Assembly (NCBI RefSeq): GCF_032595075.1
Contig: NZ_CP118735.1
Location: 90,001-154,000, forward strand
DNA length: 64,000 nt
Direction: 5' to 3'
From: Streptococcus sp. 29887
GTDB taxonomy: Bacteria > Bacillota > Bacilli > Lactobacillales > Streptococcaceae
A program made the position numbers and the translations under genes. Below the pieces are notes generated by a model. It was given only the letters and a program-made list of their open reading frames with translations, did no database searches and was not told where the DNA came from. This document shows positions 55,172-64,000 of the stretch, piece after piece (within the stretch, counting starts at the first letter, position 1; each line of letters opens with the position of its first letter).

Positions 55172-58100
55172 ATGCACTTTATTACAATCATTTGGACTAG
55201 TTCTTTTAGTACAGTTCTACTGTTACAAACAAATGATAACGTACTAGCAGATGATATTGTCAGTACAAAAGAAGATAACACTGATTATAACTCCAATTCT
55301 TCTCCAAATACACTAGATACATCGATTGAAGCTGCCAAGCAAAATGGAATTATCTTAGTTGAAACTAAGGAACAGGTATTTCAAGACGAGCCATTAGCTG
55401 AGCAAGATACTCAGAAACAAATCAATACGATCAACCAAGCAGTGGAATCTGCAAAAATAGAGGAACAAACATACAATCAAGAGGTTCAAAATTACCAAAC
55501 TTATCTGGAGGATAAGAGCAAATATGAGCAAGATAGTATCAAGTATGAAAACTACCTAAAGGAAATTGCAGCCTATCAGGAAAATTATCAGCAATACGAG
55601 GCTGATAAAAAATTGTATGATGAAACGTTAGTAGCAAACAAAGAAAAACAAGATACCTATCAATCAGAACTTAAAACCTATGAAGAGGCGTCTCGTACAT
55701 ATGAAGATAATCTTCAAGCCTATGAAAATGGGCAATTAACAAATGAAGCACTTCAAAAGCAATATGAAGAAGCGAAACAAAAGTACGAACAAGACTTATT
55801 AGCTTACCAAAATTTAAAGAAAAACTATGATCAAGCTCAATTAGACGATTTAGAGGCGGAAAAACGTTATCAACAAGCCCTAGAAATCTATCAAAATCAG
55901 CAGAAAACTTATATACTGGCTAAAGCGAGATATGACGAGGAAATGCTGGAAGCTCAAGGGAAACTTGGTCAAACAGGATATCTTACAGAGGTACTGGCTC
56001 AAAATTTAATTTTCCGTTCTGAGCCAAATACAACTCAAACTTTTACTGGAAAATACATCTCTCCCGAACAATTAGCGCTTTTGTCAAAGCATACAAATAA
56101 CTGGTTTGACCCTGGAACAGTCAACTTTCCAATTTCTACAAAAACGGTTACCACTAAAGGTCAATGGAACGCTGCCTATATGAAAATTGGTGATAGTGTA
56201 CAAGTTGACTATAGCGGGCTAGAAAATTCTAGTTTCTCAGGTCATAAGCTGGCTCGCGTGAGATATACCTATACCCTTTTAAACTCTACACATTATGATG
56301 AGTCTGTCATTCTTCAGGCCATTGATGATCCAACTGTTACTGCTTATGTTCATATTTATAATAAAGATGATCGAACAACAGGATCATTTGAAATAGAAAT
56401 GAAGGTACAGTTTTTTGACAATGAGGGTATGGAAATCATTCCAAATGATAAACAATATGCCTTAACCAGTTTTGCCAGTATCAATTCCCTAAACGGCAGT
56501 GGTGAGTATGTCGCAGGTTACAATGGGATTTTGTTCCCAATTACTGGTTCTACAATTACCATAAAAGACGGGCGTGCAATGAACTTTTCTTCTACACCTC
56601 AAGAAAGCCTAGCATCAGGCTGGGATAGTAATACTAGCCCAGATGCCTACATAGGTGCTATAGTTGGAAAGTCTACCGAAACAATTCGTTTCAACTTTGG
56701 AAATAGTAATGGTTTCGCCTATTGGTTCGCCTTTAATAGTGATGTAAAAGCCAAAGGAATACTCGATCCAGAACCTATTGCACCCATTAAACCGATTCGT
56801 GAAGTTATCAATATCCCTAGCGAGCCAGTAAGACCTACTGAGCCTCTAGTTCCCAATTATCAAATCCTTAGCAAACCTATACCTCCTGTAAAACCAAGTG
56901 AACCCAAGCTTGTCTCTGTTTCACTTCCACTGGAACCTGTCAAACCAAAGGAAGTGAAAAATCCAAGGGAGCCATTGGTTGTTAAAAAGCCAAACTCTCC
57001 GAAGCCAATGGTTGTCTTTTATCATAGAAGTATTTATAGACCACCTACAAAACGACCTTCGCGCTCTAGTAAACCAGTAGCAGCAATCAAAACTCTACCA
57101 GCGCGTGCTATTCCTCCTGTAACAACCTATCCCGTTAATCAGCCACGAATACGTAGCAATCCTGAGCCAAAGTCTCCGATAGTTTCCCATTACCCTACCT
57201 ATCAACCGTCAATAGTAAACAAAGCAAGCAAGACTTCTCCAAAGGTAAAACCATGGACACATGCTTCAACGCCCTCTCTTATGGAAAAGGAGCTAAAAGA
57301 CAAGCAGGCTAAACTTGATATCAATGATTATTTCCAGAAAAATCTAAACATCGACACTCGAGCTAACTCGGACAGCACACTTGATTATATTGACTTTTTA
57401 GCTAAAAAATTAGGCGAAAAGCATAAAGGAGATCAGGCAAAAATCAACCGTGATTTGGCTATAATGCTTGCTTACAGTAGTTACAGTACAGATAAATTAC
57501 AAAAATTACTTAATAATTTTGTTAAGCCGTATGACCATTATAATAGAATTATTGCTACAAATGCAATTGACATAAATCATGAATCTCCAAATGCACAAAT
57601 TGATTTTGCGCATACAATGACAACCCTGGCTTCACTTGAACAGCAAGACAATCATCTGAATAATCTGACAAAAGGAATGTTTAGTTTACATAATCCACTG
57701 TATTATGTGGCGTTAGTAACAAAAGGTGGGAAAGTTGGAGCTGCATTGTCTGGATTTGATTTAGTAAAAGCTCTAGCTGGTCACAACAATAAAGAGACAA
57801 TCTTACAACTCAATTCTTTTGTTGGGGATATCTATACCTATAACTCTATAAAAGATGTTAATTCCGATATGGATGCTGTCATTTTAAGTAGTCATCCTGA
57901 CTATAAAAATCTACCTTTGGCAGAGCGGATTAAAGCTTACTATGGTCAGAGTGATTTAAATGAAAAACGGCAAAAACTATTTTTGGAAAGCTATGACAAG
58001 AATACCAAAAAAGCAGGAAAAAAAGCGGCACTTGATATGATTGAGGCGAGCCTGACCATGGGGGGAGTACTAGCCCTTGGCTATGCTTTATTGAATAAGC

Positions 58101-58819
58101 GGAAACCAAAGGATATTGCTCAAAACCTTGCTATCACAGATAAGGTAGCGCTAGGAGGCACCTTTGACAGATGGAGAAAAAAACCGTTTGAAGCTATCAA
58201 GGATATTTCTAGTATCTATATTGAAAAGGCTGTAAACAAGGTTAAAGCTATTGTGTCCCCGATTGTCAAAATAGGAAAAAATGTTGTAAAAACGATTAAA
58301 GATATAGCTAATTCATTTGTCAAAACGGGAAAAAATATTTTAAAATCAGGAAAAAAACAATTCAATAAATTTATGGAATTTATCTCATCCAAGAAGAAGG
58401 TATCTACATCAAAACCAGCTAAAAAATCTCCCACAAAAGTTTCAAAATCTTTCAGTAAGATTGGTCGTAACATTACAAGACCTATAACCGGAATACTTCA
58501 GAAACTGACAGGAAACCCGAAGGTTTCTCCAAAGCCAAGAGCTTCTGCTAAACCTAAGGCAAGTCCGAAACCAAAAACGACTGCAAAACGCAAAGCAATT
58601 CCCAAGCCAAAAGCTTCTGCTAAACCTAAGGCTAGTCCAAAACCCAAAATGACTGCAAAACGCAAAGCAAGTCCCAAGCCAAAACCAACTGCAAAACGCA
58701 AAGCAAGTCCGAAACCAAAAACAACTGCTAAACCAAAGGCTAGACCGAAACCAAAAGTTGCTACTAAACCAAAGGCTAGACCAAAACCAAACCCAAAATC
58801 TAAAGGAAAAAGAAGATGA
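55172..58819 (+). CDS. Antigen I/II-like surface protein without LPXTG, basic repeat tail; frameshifted signal peptide
   Basis: 1215 aa as read. Order: coiled-coil repeat region rich in Y-E-x-D/N and Q (residues ~70-265), GbpC/V-type adhesin domain (~270-528, beginning [16 protein letters not shown]), Pro-rich P-like region (~530-700, [23 protein letters not shown]), an unrecognised helical domain (~703-950, with [20 protein letters not shown]), a hydrophobic stretch ([16 protein letters not shown], ~960), an amphipathic Lys-rich region (~985-1110), and a ~100-residue SPKPKxTAKRKA-type tail. No LPXTG or C-terminal TM. The natural start is probably ATG 55161 ([16 protein letters not shown]), which is one base out of frame with the rest. 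ATG 55172 gives a weak, non-basic signal. Coupled (ATGA) to three small genes. Confidence 0.8.
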   Translation: MHFITIIWTSSFSTVLLLQTNDNVLADDIVSTKEDNTDYNSNSSPNTLDTSIEAAKQNGIILVETKEQVFQDEPLAEQDTQKQINTINQAVESAKIEEQTYNQEVQNYQTYLEDKSKYEQDSIKYENYLKEIAAYQENYQQYEADKKLYDETLVANKEKQDTYQSELKTYEEASRTYEDNLQAYENGQLTNEALQKQYEEAKQKYEQDLLAYQNLKKNYDQAQLDDLEAEKRYQQALEIYQNQQKTYILAKARYDEEMLEAQGKLGQTGYLTEVLAQNLIFRSEPNTTQTFTGKYISPEQLALLSKHTNNWFDPGTVNFPISTKTVTTKGQWNAAYMKIGDSVQVDYSGLENSSFSGHKLARVRYTYTLLNSTHYDESVILQAIDDPTVTAYVHIYNKDDRTTGSFEIEMKVQFFDNEGMEIIPNDKQYALTSFASINSLNGSGEYVAGYNGILFPITGSTITIKDGRAMNFSSTPQESLASGWDSNTSPDAYIGAIVGKSTETIRFNFGNSNGFAYWFAFNSDVKAKGILDPEPIAPIKPIREVINIPSEPVRPTEPLVPNYQILSKPIPPVKPSEPKLVSVSLPLEPVKPKEVKNPREPLVVKKPNSPKPMVVFYHRSIYRPPTKRPSRSSKPVAAIKTLPARAIPPVTTYPVNQPRIRSNPEPKSPIVSHYPTYQPSIVNKASKTSPKVKPWTHASTPSLMEKELKDKQAKLDINDYFQKNLNIDTRANSDSTLDYIDFLAKKLGEKHKGDQAKINRDLAIMLAYSSYSTDKLQKLLNNFVKPYDHYNRIIATNAIDINHESPNAQIDFAHTMTTLASLEQQDNHLNNLTKGMFSLHNPLYYVALVTKGGKVGAALSGFDLVKALAGHNNKETILQLNSFVGDIYTYNSIKDVNSDMDAVILSSHPDYKNLPLAERIKAYYGQSDLNEKRQKLFLESYDKNTKKAGKKAALDMIEASLTMGGVLALGYALLNKRKPKDIAQNLAITDKVALGGTFDRWRKKPFEAIKDISSIYIEKAVNKVKAIVSPIVKIGKNVVKTIKDIANSFVKTGKNILKSGKKQFNKFMEFISSKKKVSTSKPAKKSPTKVSKSFSKIGRNITRPITGILQKLTGNPKVSPKPRASAKPKASPKPKTTAKRKAIPKPKASAKPKASPKPKMTAKRKASPKPKPTAKRKASPKPKTTAKPKARPKPKVATKPKARPKPNPKSKGKRR
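58508..58810 (+). repeat. Tandem Lys/Pro/Ala coding repeats
   Basis: Degenerate ~36-nt and ~18-nt units encode [17 protein letters not shown] modules at least six times. DNA identity between units is high (e.g. ACTGCAAAACGCAAAGCA occurs three times), so copy number may vary between strains. Confidence 0.85.
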
Positions 58820-59334
58820 AAAAGAAATTACTTGTTGCACTAATCCTAACCTTCATAAGCCTCCTGCTTTGGGGGATTGGAAAGTTGTATATCGCATATA
58901 ATCTATCTCACTACGCAGGGTACTATGTCCAACAGTTGCCTCGGAAAGAGGGGACCAATCCAGAGTTGGTCATCATTTTAACTCATTTGGACAGTATTGA
59001 AAGACCTTTGACCAATGACTTGTCCTACGACCTTGATGGGAATGGTACAATTTTATTAGATAATCAATTAATCCTCTCATATCGTACAGAGGAGTTTAAC
59101 CTGTACCCATTATACGGAAAAGAAAACTATATATTTGATACAAAAGATGGAAGATTCGTTTATTATGTTCAAAACCTCAATTTTGAAGAAGCTGATAAAA
59201 GTAAATCCAAGGAGCTAGAAGCCAAAAAACTTCTTGATAAAATCCTGCCCCCTATCTTAGAAGCACAACCTAAACCTAAAATCAACCTTCAAAAACTATT
59301 TAACGACAAATACTACAAACAGTTTAATGAATAG
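58816..59334 (+). CDS. Small membrane-anchored paralogue 1 (immunity-like)
   Basis: 172 aa. N-terminal [22 protein letters not shown] helix, then an ~140-residue outside domain. Conserved N part ([20 protein letters not shown]), an EF-hand-like loop [11 protein letters not shown], a divergent core, and a conserved end ([20 protein letters not shown]). ATG overlaps the stop of the surface protein. Function unknown; the placement and copy number suggest protection against, or assembly with, the upstream protein. Confidence 0.75.
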   Translation: MKKKLLVALILTFISLLLWGIGKLYIAYNLSHYAGYYVQQLPRKEGTNPELVIILTHLDSIERPLTNDLSYDLDGNGTILLDNQLILSYRTEEFNLYPLYGKENYIFDTKDGRFVYYVQNLNFEEADKSKSKELEAKKLLDKILPPILEAQPKPKINLQKLFNDKYYKQFNE

Positions 59335-59341
59335 GGTATCT

Positions 59342-59851
59342 ATGAAAAAGAAAATACTTGTTGCCCTTATCCTAACCTTCATAAGCCTCCTGCTTTGGGG
59401 GATTGGAAAGCTGTATATCGCATATAATCTCTCTCACTATGCAGGGTACTATGTCCAACAGTTGCCTCGGAAAGAGGGGACGAATCCAGAAATGGTCATT
59501 GTATTGAGGCATCTAAATGATATAGAGAAACCTACTACATATAACTTGTCCTATGACTTTGACGGAAATGGTGCAATATTATTAGATAACTCTGTCACAT
59601 TAAGCCAAGGAATAGATATATTACTCTGGAGTCAGAATGAGAATAAGAAATTTACTTTCAATAACCTAGGGGAATTTTCTTTTTACTATACGAATAATAT
59701 CGGAGAGAGAAAAAATGATTCACAATATCAAAAAGAGGCGGAATTACTTCTCAATAAAATCCTGCCCCCTATCTTAGAAGCACAACCTAAACCTAAAATC
59801 AACCTTCAAAAACTATTTAACGACAAATACTACAAACAGTTTAATGAATAG
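59342..59851 (+). CDS. Small membrane-anchored paralogue 2
   Basis: 169 aa from ATG 59342 (an upstream in-frame ATG overlaps the previous stop). First ~50 residues and last ~35 are nearly identical to paralogue 1, and DNA across the junction is nearly identical too. The core (HLNDIEKPTTYNLSYDFDGN then GAILLDNSVTLSQGIDILLW) differs strongly. Confidence 0.75.
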   Translation: MKKKILVALILTFISLLLWGIGKLYIAYNLSHYAGYYVQQLPRKEGTNPEMVIVLRHLNDIEKPTTYNLSYDFDGNGAILLDNSVTLSQGIDILLWSQNENKKFTFNNLGEFSFYYTNNIGERKNDSQYQKEAELLLNKILPPILEAQPKPKINLQKLFNDKYYKQFNE

Positions 59852-59858
59852 GGTATCT

Positions 59859-60365
59859 ATGAAAAAGAAAATACTTGTTGCCCTTATCCTAACCTTCATA
59901 AGCCTCCTGCTTTGGGGGATTGGAAAGCTGTATATCGCATATAATCTATCTCACTACGCAGGGTACTATGTCCAGCACATGCCTCGGAAAGAGGGGATGA
60001 ATCCAGAATTAGTCATCATTTTAACTCATCTGGACAGTATTGAAAGACCTTCGACCAATAAATTATCCTACGATCTTGATGGAAATGGCGCAGTTTTATT
60101 GGATAAATCTTTGGTGTTAGCCTACGGGACAGATTTCTTACTCTGGAATAGTACTAAAAATGAAAATTATCATTTTGATATGACTGGAAAATTTTCTTAT
60201 TATTACACTAATGATATTGATAATAAAAAATATGATTCACAATATCAAAAAGAGGCGGAATTACTTCTCGATAAAATCTTGCCCCCTATCTTAGAAGCAC
60301 AACCCAAACCAAAAATAAACCTTCAAAATCTATTTAACGACAAATACTACAAACAGTTTAATTAA
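59859..60365 (+). CDS. Small membrane-anchored paralogue 3
   Basis: 168 aa from ATG 59859. Same architecture; the core again differs (LVLAYGTDFLLWNSTKNENY) while DxDGNG and the terminal blocks are retained. The last copy ends KQFN without the final Glu. No terminator is seen directly after, the next hairpin being that of the IS remnant. Confidence 0.75.
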   Translation: MKKKILVALILTFISLLLWGIGKLYIAYNLSHYAGYYVQHMPRKEGMNPELVIILTHLDSIERPSTNKLSYDLDGNGAVLLDKSLVLAYGTDFLLWNSTKNENYHFDMTGKFSYYYTNDIDNKKYDSQYQKEAELLLDKILPPILEAQPKPKINLQNLFNDKYYKQFN

Positions 60366-60410
60366 GAATTATACAGTTAAACGAATTGTGAAATGAGAGT
60401 GATTTGTTCA

Positions 60411-60545
60411 CAAGATGAAGGTAAAGCCGTTAGAGTTCGATTTCTAACGGCTTTTCATATGCAAAGTAAAAGAGATAGGAATGCTGGCTAATGAACAGAG
60501 GGAGAGTTGAAATGTTGTACAAAGAAAATCCAGACTATAATCGCA
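60411..60545 (+). mobile_element. IS1182-family remnant (5' end only)
   Basis: Starts CAAGATGAAGGTAAA, a decayed version of the 15-bp terminal repeat of the complete element, keeps the hairpin AGCCGTTAGA/TTCTAACGGCT (60424-60452) and the first ~11 transposase codons (MLYKENPDYNR at 60512). It then breaks off into YeiH-gene DNA. Confidence 0.88.
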
Positions 60546-60755
60546 GGTCACTTTGGACTGGGGCCGGATCTTTTTGGCCCGCTCAAAACCCTGTCCAAGT
60601 TTCTTATTTGTATGGCCATGGCTGCTATTGGTTTGCGGACCAATTTGTTTTCCTTGGTGAAAAATGGCAGAGCTGCTCTCCTGGTCAGTTTAATTTGCTG
60701 GCTGGGCGTGACTGTGCTGACACTGATTTGGCAGGCAATCTTGGGAATTTGGTGA
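60546..60755 (+). pseudogene. 3' fragment of a YeiH-family gene
   Basis: About 208 bp, roughly 88% like 54708-54916 by eye, encoding GHFGLGPDLFGPLKTLSKFL through to ILGIW and stop. No start or upstream part. Fused in frame-shifted fashion to the IS remnant. The native-looking terminator of the gene follows this copy, not the intact one. Confidence 0.88.
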
Positions 60756-60765
60756 AGAAATAGAA

Positions 60766-60794
60766 AAATCCTAGTTTGGAGCTAGGATTTTTTG
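60766..60794 (+). terminator. Terminator after the YeiH fragment
   Basis: AAATCCTAG (60766-60774) pairs with CTAGGATTT (60782-60790), then TTT. Confidence 0.82.
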
Positions 60795-60875
60795 GTTTAT
60801 ATAGACTGGTTTATTACTTGAGTTAAGCATAAATAGTAACTGGAAACGAATTTGCGTTTGTAATGATTGCTAGAT

Positions 60876-61973
60876 TTAGATGTCTGAATAGGCAAGTCCA
60901 AGCGAGGCAGCAACGGCTTGGTTGGTTACTTTGCCACGATAGATGTTTAGACCTGTTCGTAGGGCTGTGCTGTCAGCGATAGCTTGCTCTGCTCCCTTAT
61001 TGGCTAATTCGAGAGCGTAAGGAAGGGTGGCATTTGTGAGTGCCTGAGTGGATGTACGAGCAACAGCACCAGGCATGTTGGCAACCGCATAGTGAACAAC
61101 TCCATCTACTAGGTAGGTTGGATTATCATGTGTGGTGACACGGTCGGCTGTTTCAATGATACCACCTTGGTCCACGGCAACGTCGATGATGACAGAGCCA
61201 GGCTTCATACTCGCAACCATTTCCTTGTTCACTAATTTTGGTGCGCGTGCTCCAGGGATAAGAACTGCTCCAATCAATAGATCGGCATCTTTTACACTTT
61301 CAGTAATATTGAGTGTATTGGACATGAGAGTTTGAACCTTGCCATCGAATTGTGCGTCTAGTTCAGCCAGGCGTTTTGGATTGATATCTAAAATCGTCAC
61401 TTTTGCACCTAGACCGACAGCCATTTGCGCAGCGTTGACACCGACATTTCCGCCACCGATGATAACTACATGACCTTTTTTGACCCCAGGAACACCACCT
61501 AGTAGAATACCAGAACCACCTTCAATCTTGGTAAGGAATTGGGCGCCTAATTGTGTTGCCATGCGACCAGCAACCTCGCTCATAGGATTTAGGAGAGGAA
61601 GTGTCCCATGATCAACAACCGTTTCATAGCCGATGGCAATCACATCACCGTCTATCAAAGCTTGAGTCAATTCTGGTGCAGGAGCTAGGTGGAGGTAGGT
61701 AAAGAGTAACAGGCCTGGACGAAAGAATGTGAATTCACTTTCTAGTGGTTCTTTAACCTTGAGCACCATGTCGGCTGCCCAGGTTTCTTCAGCTGTATTT
61801 TTGAGAATGGCACCTTGTGCTTCATATTCTGCATCACTATAACCAGATCCAAGACCTGCTCCTTTTTCTACCCAAACTTCGTGACCTGCTTGTGTAAAAC
61901 TCAGGACACCTGCTGGAGTGATTCCGACACGATTTTCATTGTTTTTAATCTCTTTAGGAACACCAATAATCAT
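60876..61973 (-). CDS. ald: Alanine dehydrogenase
   Basis: NAD-dependent enzyme (365 aa) converting L-alanine to pyruvate and ammonia. [50 protein letters not shown] (Rossmann loop) and [20 protein letters not shown] are typical. AAAGGAGAA (minus strand) precedes the ATG. TAAAAGCGCTTTCT near 62019-62032 could be a weak cre site. Confidence 0.95.
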   Translation of the reverse strand: MIIGVPKEIKNNENRVGITPAGVLSFTQAGHEVWVEKGAGLGSGYSDAEYEAQGAILKNTAEETWAADMVLKVKEPLESEFTFFRPGLLLFTYLHLAPAPELTQALIDGDVIAIGYETVVDHGTLPLLNPMSEVAGRMATQLGAQFLTKIEGGSGILLGGVPGVKKGHVVIIGGGNVGVNAAQMAVGLGAKVTILDINPKRLAELDAQFDGKVQTLMSNTLNITESVKDADLLIGAVLIPGARAPKLVNKEMVASMKPGSVIIDVAVDQGGIIETADRVTTHDNPTYLVDGVVHYAVANMPGAVARTSTQALTNATLPYALELANKGAEQAIADSTALRTGLNIYRGKVTNQAVAASLGLAYSDI

Positions 61974-62074
61974 AACAAATTTTCTCCTTTAATAAATGTA
62001 GTATTCTTATAGTTTATCATAAAAGCGCTTTCTTGAAAAGACTAGACCTGGATACTCCATAAAAATAGTTATAG

Positions 62075-63700
62075 TTATCCCTTCAATCTAAAGGTCTGCG
62101 GAGCTTTTTTCAGTAAAATCCAGTAGCCGATGCTGACATAGGCAATCATGGCAAGGGAAACCAGCAGGATATAGGTGTGACTGCCTAGGTCCAGCTGGGT
62201 ATTGAGATAGGCTACCCAGTAGAGAGCGCCACTGAGAAATTTATAGACTGGGTTGACAACCTCCATGTCCTTGGTAAAGGGTTGGAGAATATAGTAGATA
62301 AAGAGATCGTGGAAGGAAAATAGGGCTGTTAGACTCAGCAGGAGCAGAGCAGTTAGGAGATAGGTTTCAATAGGTAGCTGCGCTCTAGTAAAGATGATGA
62401 GGGCCAATAATAGAGATCCTGAGAATGCAGCATTTAATTTTACAGTTTGCAGAAAACGATAATGGAAGCCTGCAATAATGGTTTTTGCTTCGCGGTAAAA
62501 TGGATAGTGGAGCATGGAAATATCGCAATTAACAAAGACCATCTGTGCGACAGCCTTACCCATGGAGGCGGCATACATGACCATGAAAGCAAAAGGCAGT
62601 CCCTCGATATAGTTGGTATTGCTTATCTGAATGTCATCTTTTGAGAACCAACGAATTCCTTCAATAAAAAGTACAATAGCCAAAAGACAACCCAAGCGAA
62701 AATGCAGTTTTTTCGTAAGGACAGAACGATAGCGGTCAAATAGCAGAGCGTTTAAGTAGGTCATGCCTGACAGGTGGGACAGGTCTTTTCCTGTTTCAGC
62801 ATTGAGTTTTGCCTGCATCTGCAAACCTTGTCGGGTGTACTCGTTCCCTTTGGTCATCTCAAAAATTTTCTTATCCATCTGCAAGGACTGGTCCATACAA
62901 TATTGGAGATAGTCTAGGTGATTGGTCTGACCTTGGATATACCGATAACCCAACCAAGTCAATATCAGTTGACTGATAAAAATCGGAATCAAGAGGCTGG
63001 TTGAGAGGCTATCTCGGAAAAGAATCAACACGAAAAAACTGCCGAAGCCAATCGCGATTGAAGCCCAGACTGGCCAGGAATGTTGCTTGAAAAAGATATT
63101 TCGATTGAAGAGAAGACGATTGAGTGCCTGCCCACTAAAATGCCCACTAGGGACAATCAGTAAGCCGGCTGGTAAATAGAGGGGGTTTTTGGTGAGCACA
63201 CAATAAACCAACAGGGCTGGAAGGTAGTAAAGACTAGTCAAGATGGGCTCAACAAAGAGTTGGCTTTGGATAAACTGGCCATGCGACAGCCTAAACTGCT
63301 GCATGAACTCTCTATCAGACTTGTTTATGAAGGGTTGGAAGCTCTGGCTGAAGCGATTGATAAAACCGACGGAGAGGCAAAGGAGCAGAAAACCCAAAAG
63401 CCAGGTGTCGGGATGGATATCCACCAAAGATGGTTCGCCGGTCAACAGGAGGTTTAACCAAGAGCAGGCGAAAAGAAAATGAAGCAGAATCCAGAAACCT
63501 TTTATGAGAAAACGACTGGGGATGGAGAGAATGTGCAGGAATAAAAAGAGAGCGGACTTAACACTGTAAGACTTGAAAATACTCTCTGGAATGCTCTGGC
63601 CTACAAGTGGCAGTTTTCGCAGGTAGTAGAAAAATCCGTTGACGGTCCGATAGAGGTTGTACTTTTCCTGATACCAAAAATAACGTAGAATGGTTTTCAT
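62075..63700 (-). CDS. ABC exporter permease (EcsB/ABC-2-like)
   Basis: 541-aa membrane protein with many hydrophobic segments (e.g. SALFLFLHILSIPSRFLIKG, ASIAIGFGSFFVLILF, LLTALLLLSLTALFSF). It has no substrate-binding domain. The partner ATPase gene is directly upstream (9 nt), so the pair forms an exporter of unknown cargo. Assignment to a named family is tentative. Confidence 0.75.
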   Translation of the reverse strand: MKTILRYFWYQEKYNLYRTVNGFFYYLRKLPLVGQSIPESIFKSYSVKSALFLFLHILSIPSRFLIKGFWILLHFLFACSWLNLLLTGEPSLVDIHPDTWLLGFLLLCLSVGFINRFSQSFQPFINKSDREFMQQFRLSHGQFIQSQLFVEPILTSLYYLPALLVYCVLTKNPLYLPAGLLIVPSGHFSGQALNRLLFNRNIFFKQHSWPVWASIAIGFGSFFVLILFRDSLSTSLLIPIFISQLILTWLGYRYIQGQTNHLDYLQYCMDQSLQMDKKIFEMTKGNEYTRQGLQMQAKLNAETGKDLSHLSGMTYLNALLFDRYRSVLTKKLHFRLGCLLAIVLFIEGIRWFSKDDIQISNTNYIEGLPFAFMVMYAASMGKAVAQMVFVNCDISMLHYPFYREAKTIIAGFHYRFLQTVKLNAAFSGSLLLALIIFTRAQLPIETYLLTALLLLSLTALFSFHDLFIYYILQPFTKDMEVVNPVYKFLSGALYWVAYLNTQLDLGSHTYILLVSLAMIAYVSIGYWILLKKAPQTFRLKG

Positions 63701-63709
63701 AAGCTCCTC

Positions 63710-64000
63710 CTAGTCTGCTGTCAAGAGGGCAACCACTTCCTGTTCAAAATCAGGATCGTGGAGCTTGTCACTCGGAACTGATTGCAATTCTTGGTGATGG
63801 AGCAAAACAATCTCGTCACAGAGATCTTGAGCTAGCTGTAAAATGTGGGTAGAAAAGATGACAACAGAATCCTTCTTAGCCTCTCGAATCAGCTGTTTAA
63901 ACTCGTGGGCTGCCACAGGGTCAAAGGAAGTCAGTGGCTCATCCAAGAGAAGAACAGGTGGCTGGACAATCAAGGACAGGAGCAACTGGACCTTGTTCTG
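63710..64000 (-). CDS. ABC transporter ATP-binding protein (5' end outside window)
   Basis: The last ~97 residues of an ABC ATPase. QNKVQLLLSLIVQPPV is followed by Walker B VLLLDEPLTSFDP and the H-loop IFSTHILQLAQDLCD. Walker A and the signature lie beyond the window. Partner of the permease. Confidence 0.88.
   Translation of the reverse strand, partial: QNKVQLLLSLIVQPPVLLLDEPLTSFDPVAAHEFKQLIREAKKDSVVIFSTHILQLAQDLCDEIVLLHHQELQSVPSDKLHDPDFEQEVVALLTAD

Noticed and set aside
58508..58810. Repeat array considered as a CRISPR or VNTR outside coding DNA
   Set aside because: The units are in frame, lack spacers and encode a continuous basic tail.
58442..58840. Long minus-strand open frame opposite the Lys/Pro/Ala tail
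   Set aside because: It is a by-product of repetitive codons on the plus strand (Phe/Trp/Cys-rich translation), with no ribosome site.
60491..60763. Small gene at the IS remnant/YeiH junction
   Set aside because: It is a fusion of transposase codons with out-of-frame or fragmentary YeiH DNA, best explained as a pseudogene junction.

Overview
The window looks like chromosomal DNA of a low-GC Firmicute, a Streptococcus and most probably S. suis or a close relative. The evidence is the combination of a fused AdcA-ZinT zinc lipoprotein, a comY competence pilus operon, ComX-type CIN boxes before comYA and ssb, extended -10 promoters (TGnTATAAT), a rpsL-rpsG-fusA-gapA-pgk-(FUSC)-glnR-glnA order and streptococcal BOX-like repeats. 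No rRNA or tRNA gene, CRISPR array or prophage was seen.

Layout. 1-3000: adcCBA zinc uptake (adcC cut by the window edge). 3000-4150: a copper repressor/chaperone pair (copY-copZ, no copA) and a HIT protein. 4200-8000: tyrS and divergent pbp1b. 8000-16000: rpoB-rpoC behind a long leader with a terminator-like hairpin and palindromic repeats. 16100-19040: a DUF1033 gene and a convergent LD-carboxypeptidase, split by an IS1182-type element inserted in their shared terminator. 19100-25120: comYA-G, a methyltransferase and ackA. 25170-27240: THF riboswitch, folT, folC. 27280-31550: pepA, small redox/hypothetical genes, a DUF1002 protein, a YtpR-like tRNA-binding protein and a DUF2785 protein. 31570-34240: competence-type ssb and CIRCE-controlled groESL. 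34290-37700: rpsL-rpsG-fusA. 37887-44810: a membrane GDPD, gapA, an unrecognised five-gene membrane/lipoprotein operon, and pgk. 45100-50300: FUSC protein, glnRA, rnjA-rpoY and a small membrane protein. 50450-54920: tsaB-rimI-tsaD, azlCD and a YeiH-family transporter. 55160-60370: an accessory island. 60870-64000: ald and an ABC exporter pair cut by the window end.

The least ordinary parts are two accessory modules, each flanked by a duplicated 3' end of the neighbouring housekeeping gene. Module 1 (about 40373-43437) sits between two copies of the gapA 3' end plus terminator. Module 2 (about 54917-60545) sits between the intact YeiH gene and a diverged second copy of its last ~208 bp, with an IS1182 remnant at the junction. 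Module 2 encodes an antigen I/II-like protein (coiled coil, GbpC/V domain, proline region) that lacks LPXTG and ends in a histone-H1-like Lys/Pro/Ala tail. Its signal peptide appears broken by a one-base frameshift. It is translationally coupled to three tandem paralogues with near-identical ends and divergent cores, an arrangement reminiscent of duplicated immunity genes. Gene-end/terminator duplications are also seen after pgk and glnA, and the IS element duplicated a 30-bp terminator, so duplication of gene ends and terminators recurs through this window.

All functional calls rest on motif recognition by eye. No database search or folding calculation was run.
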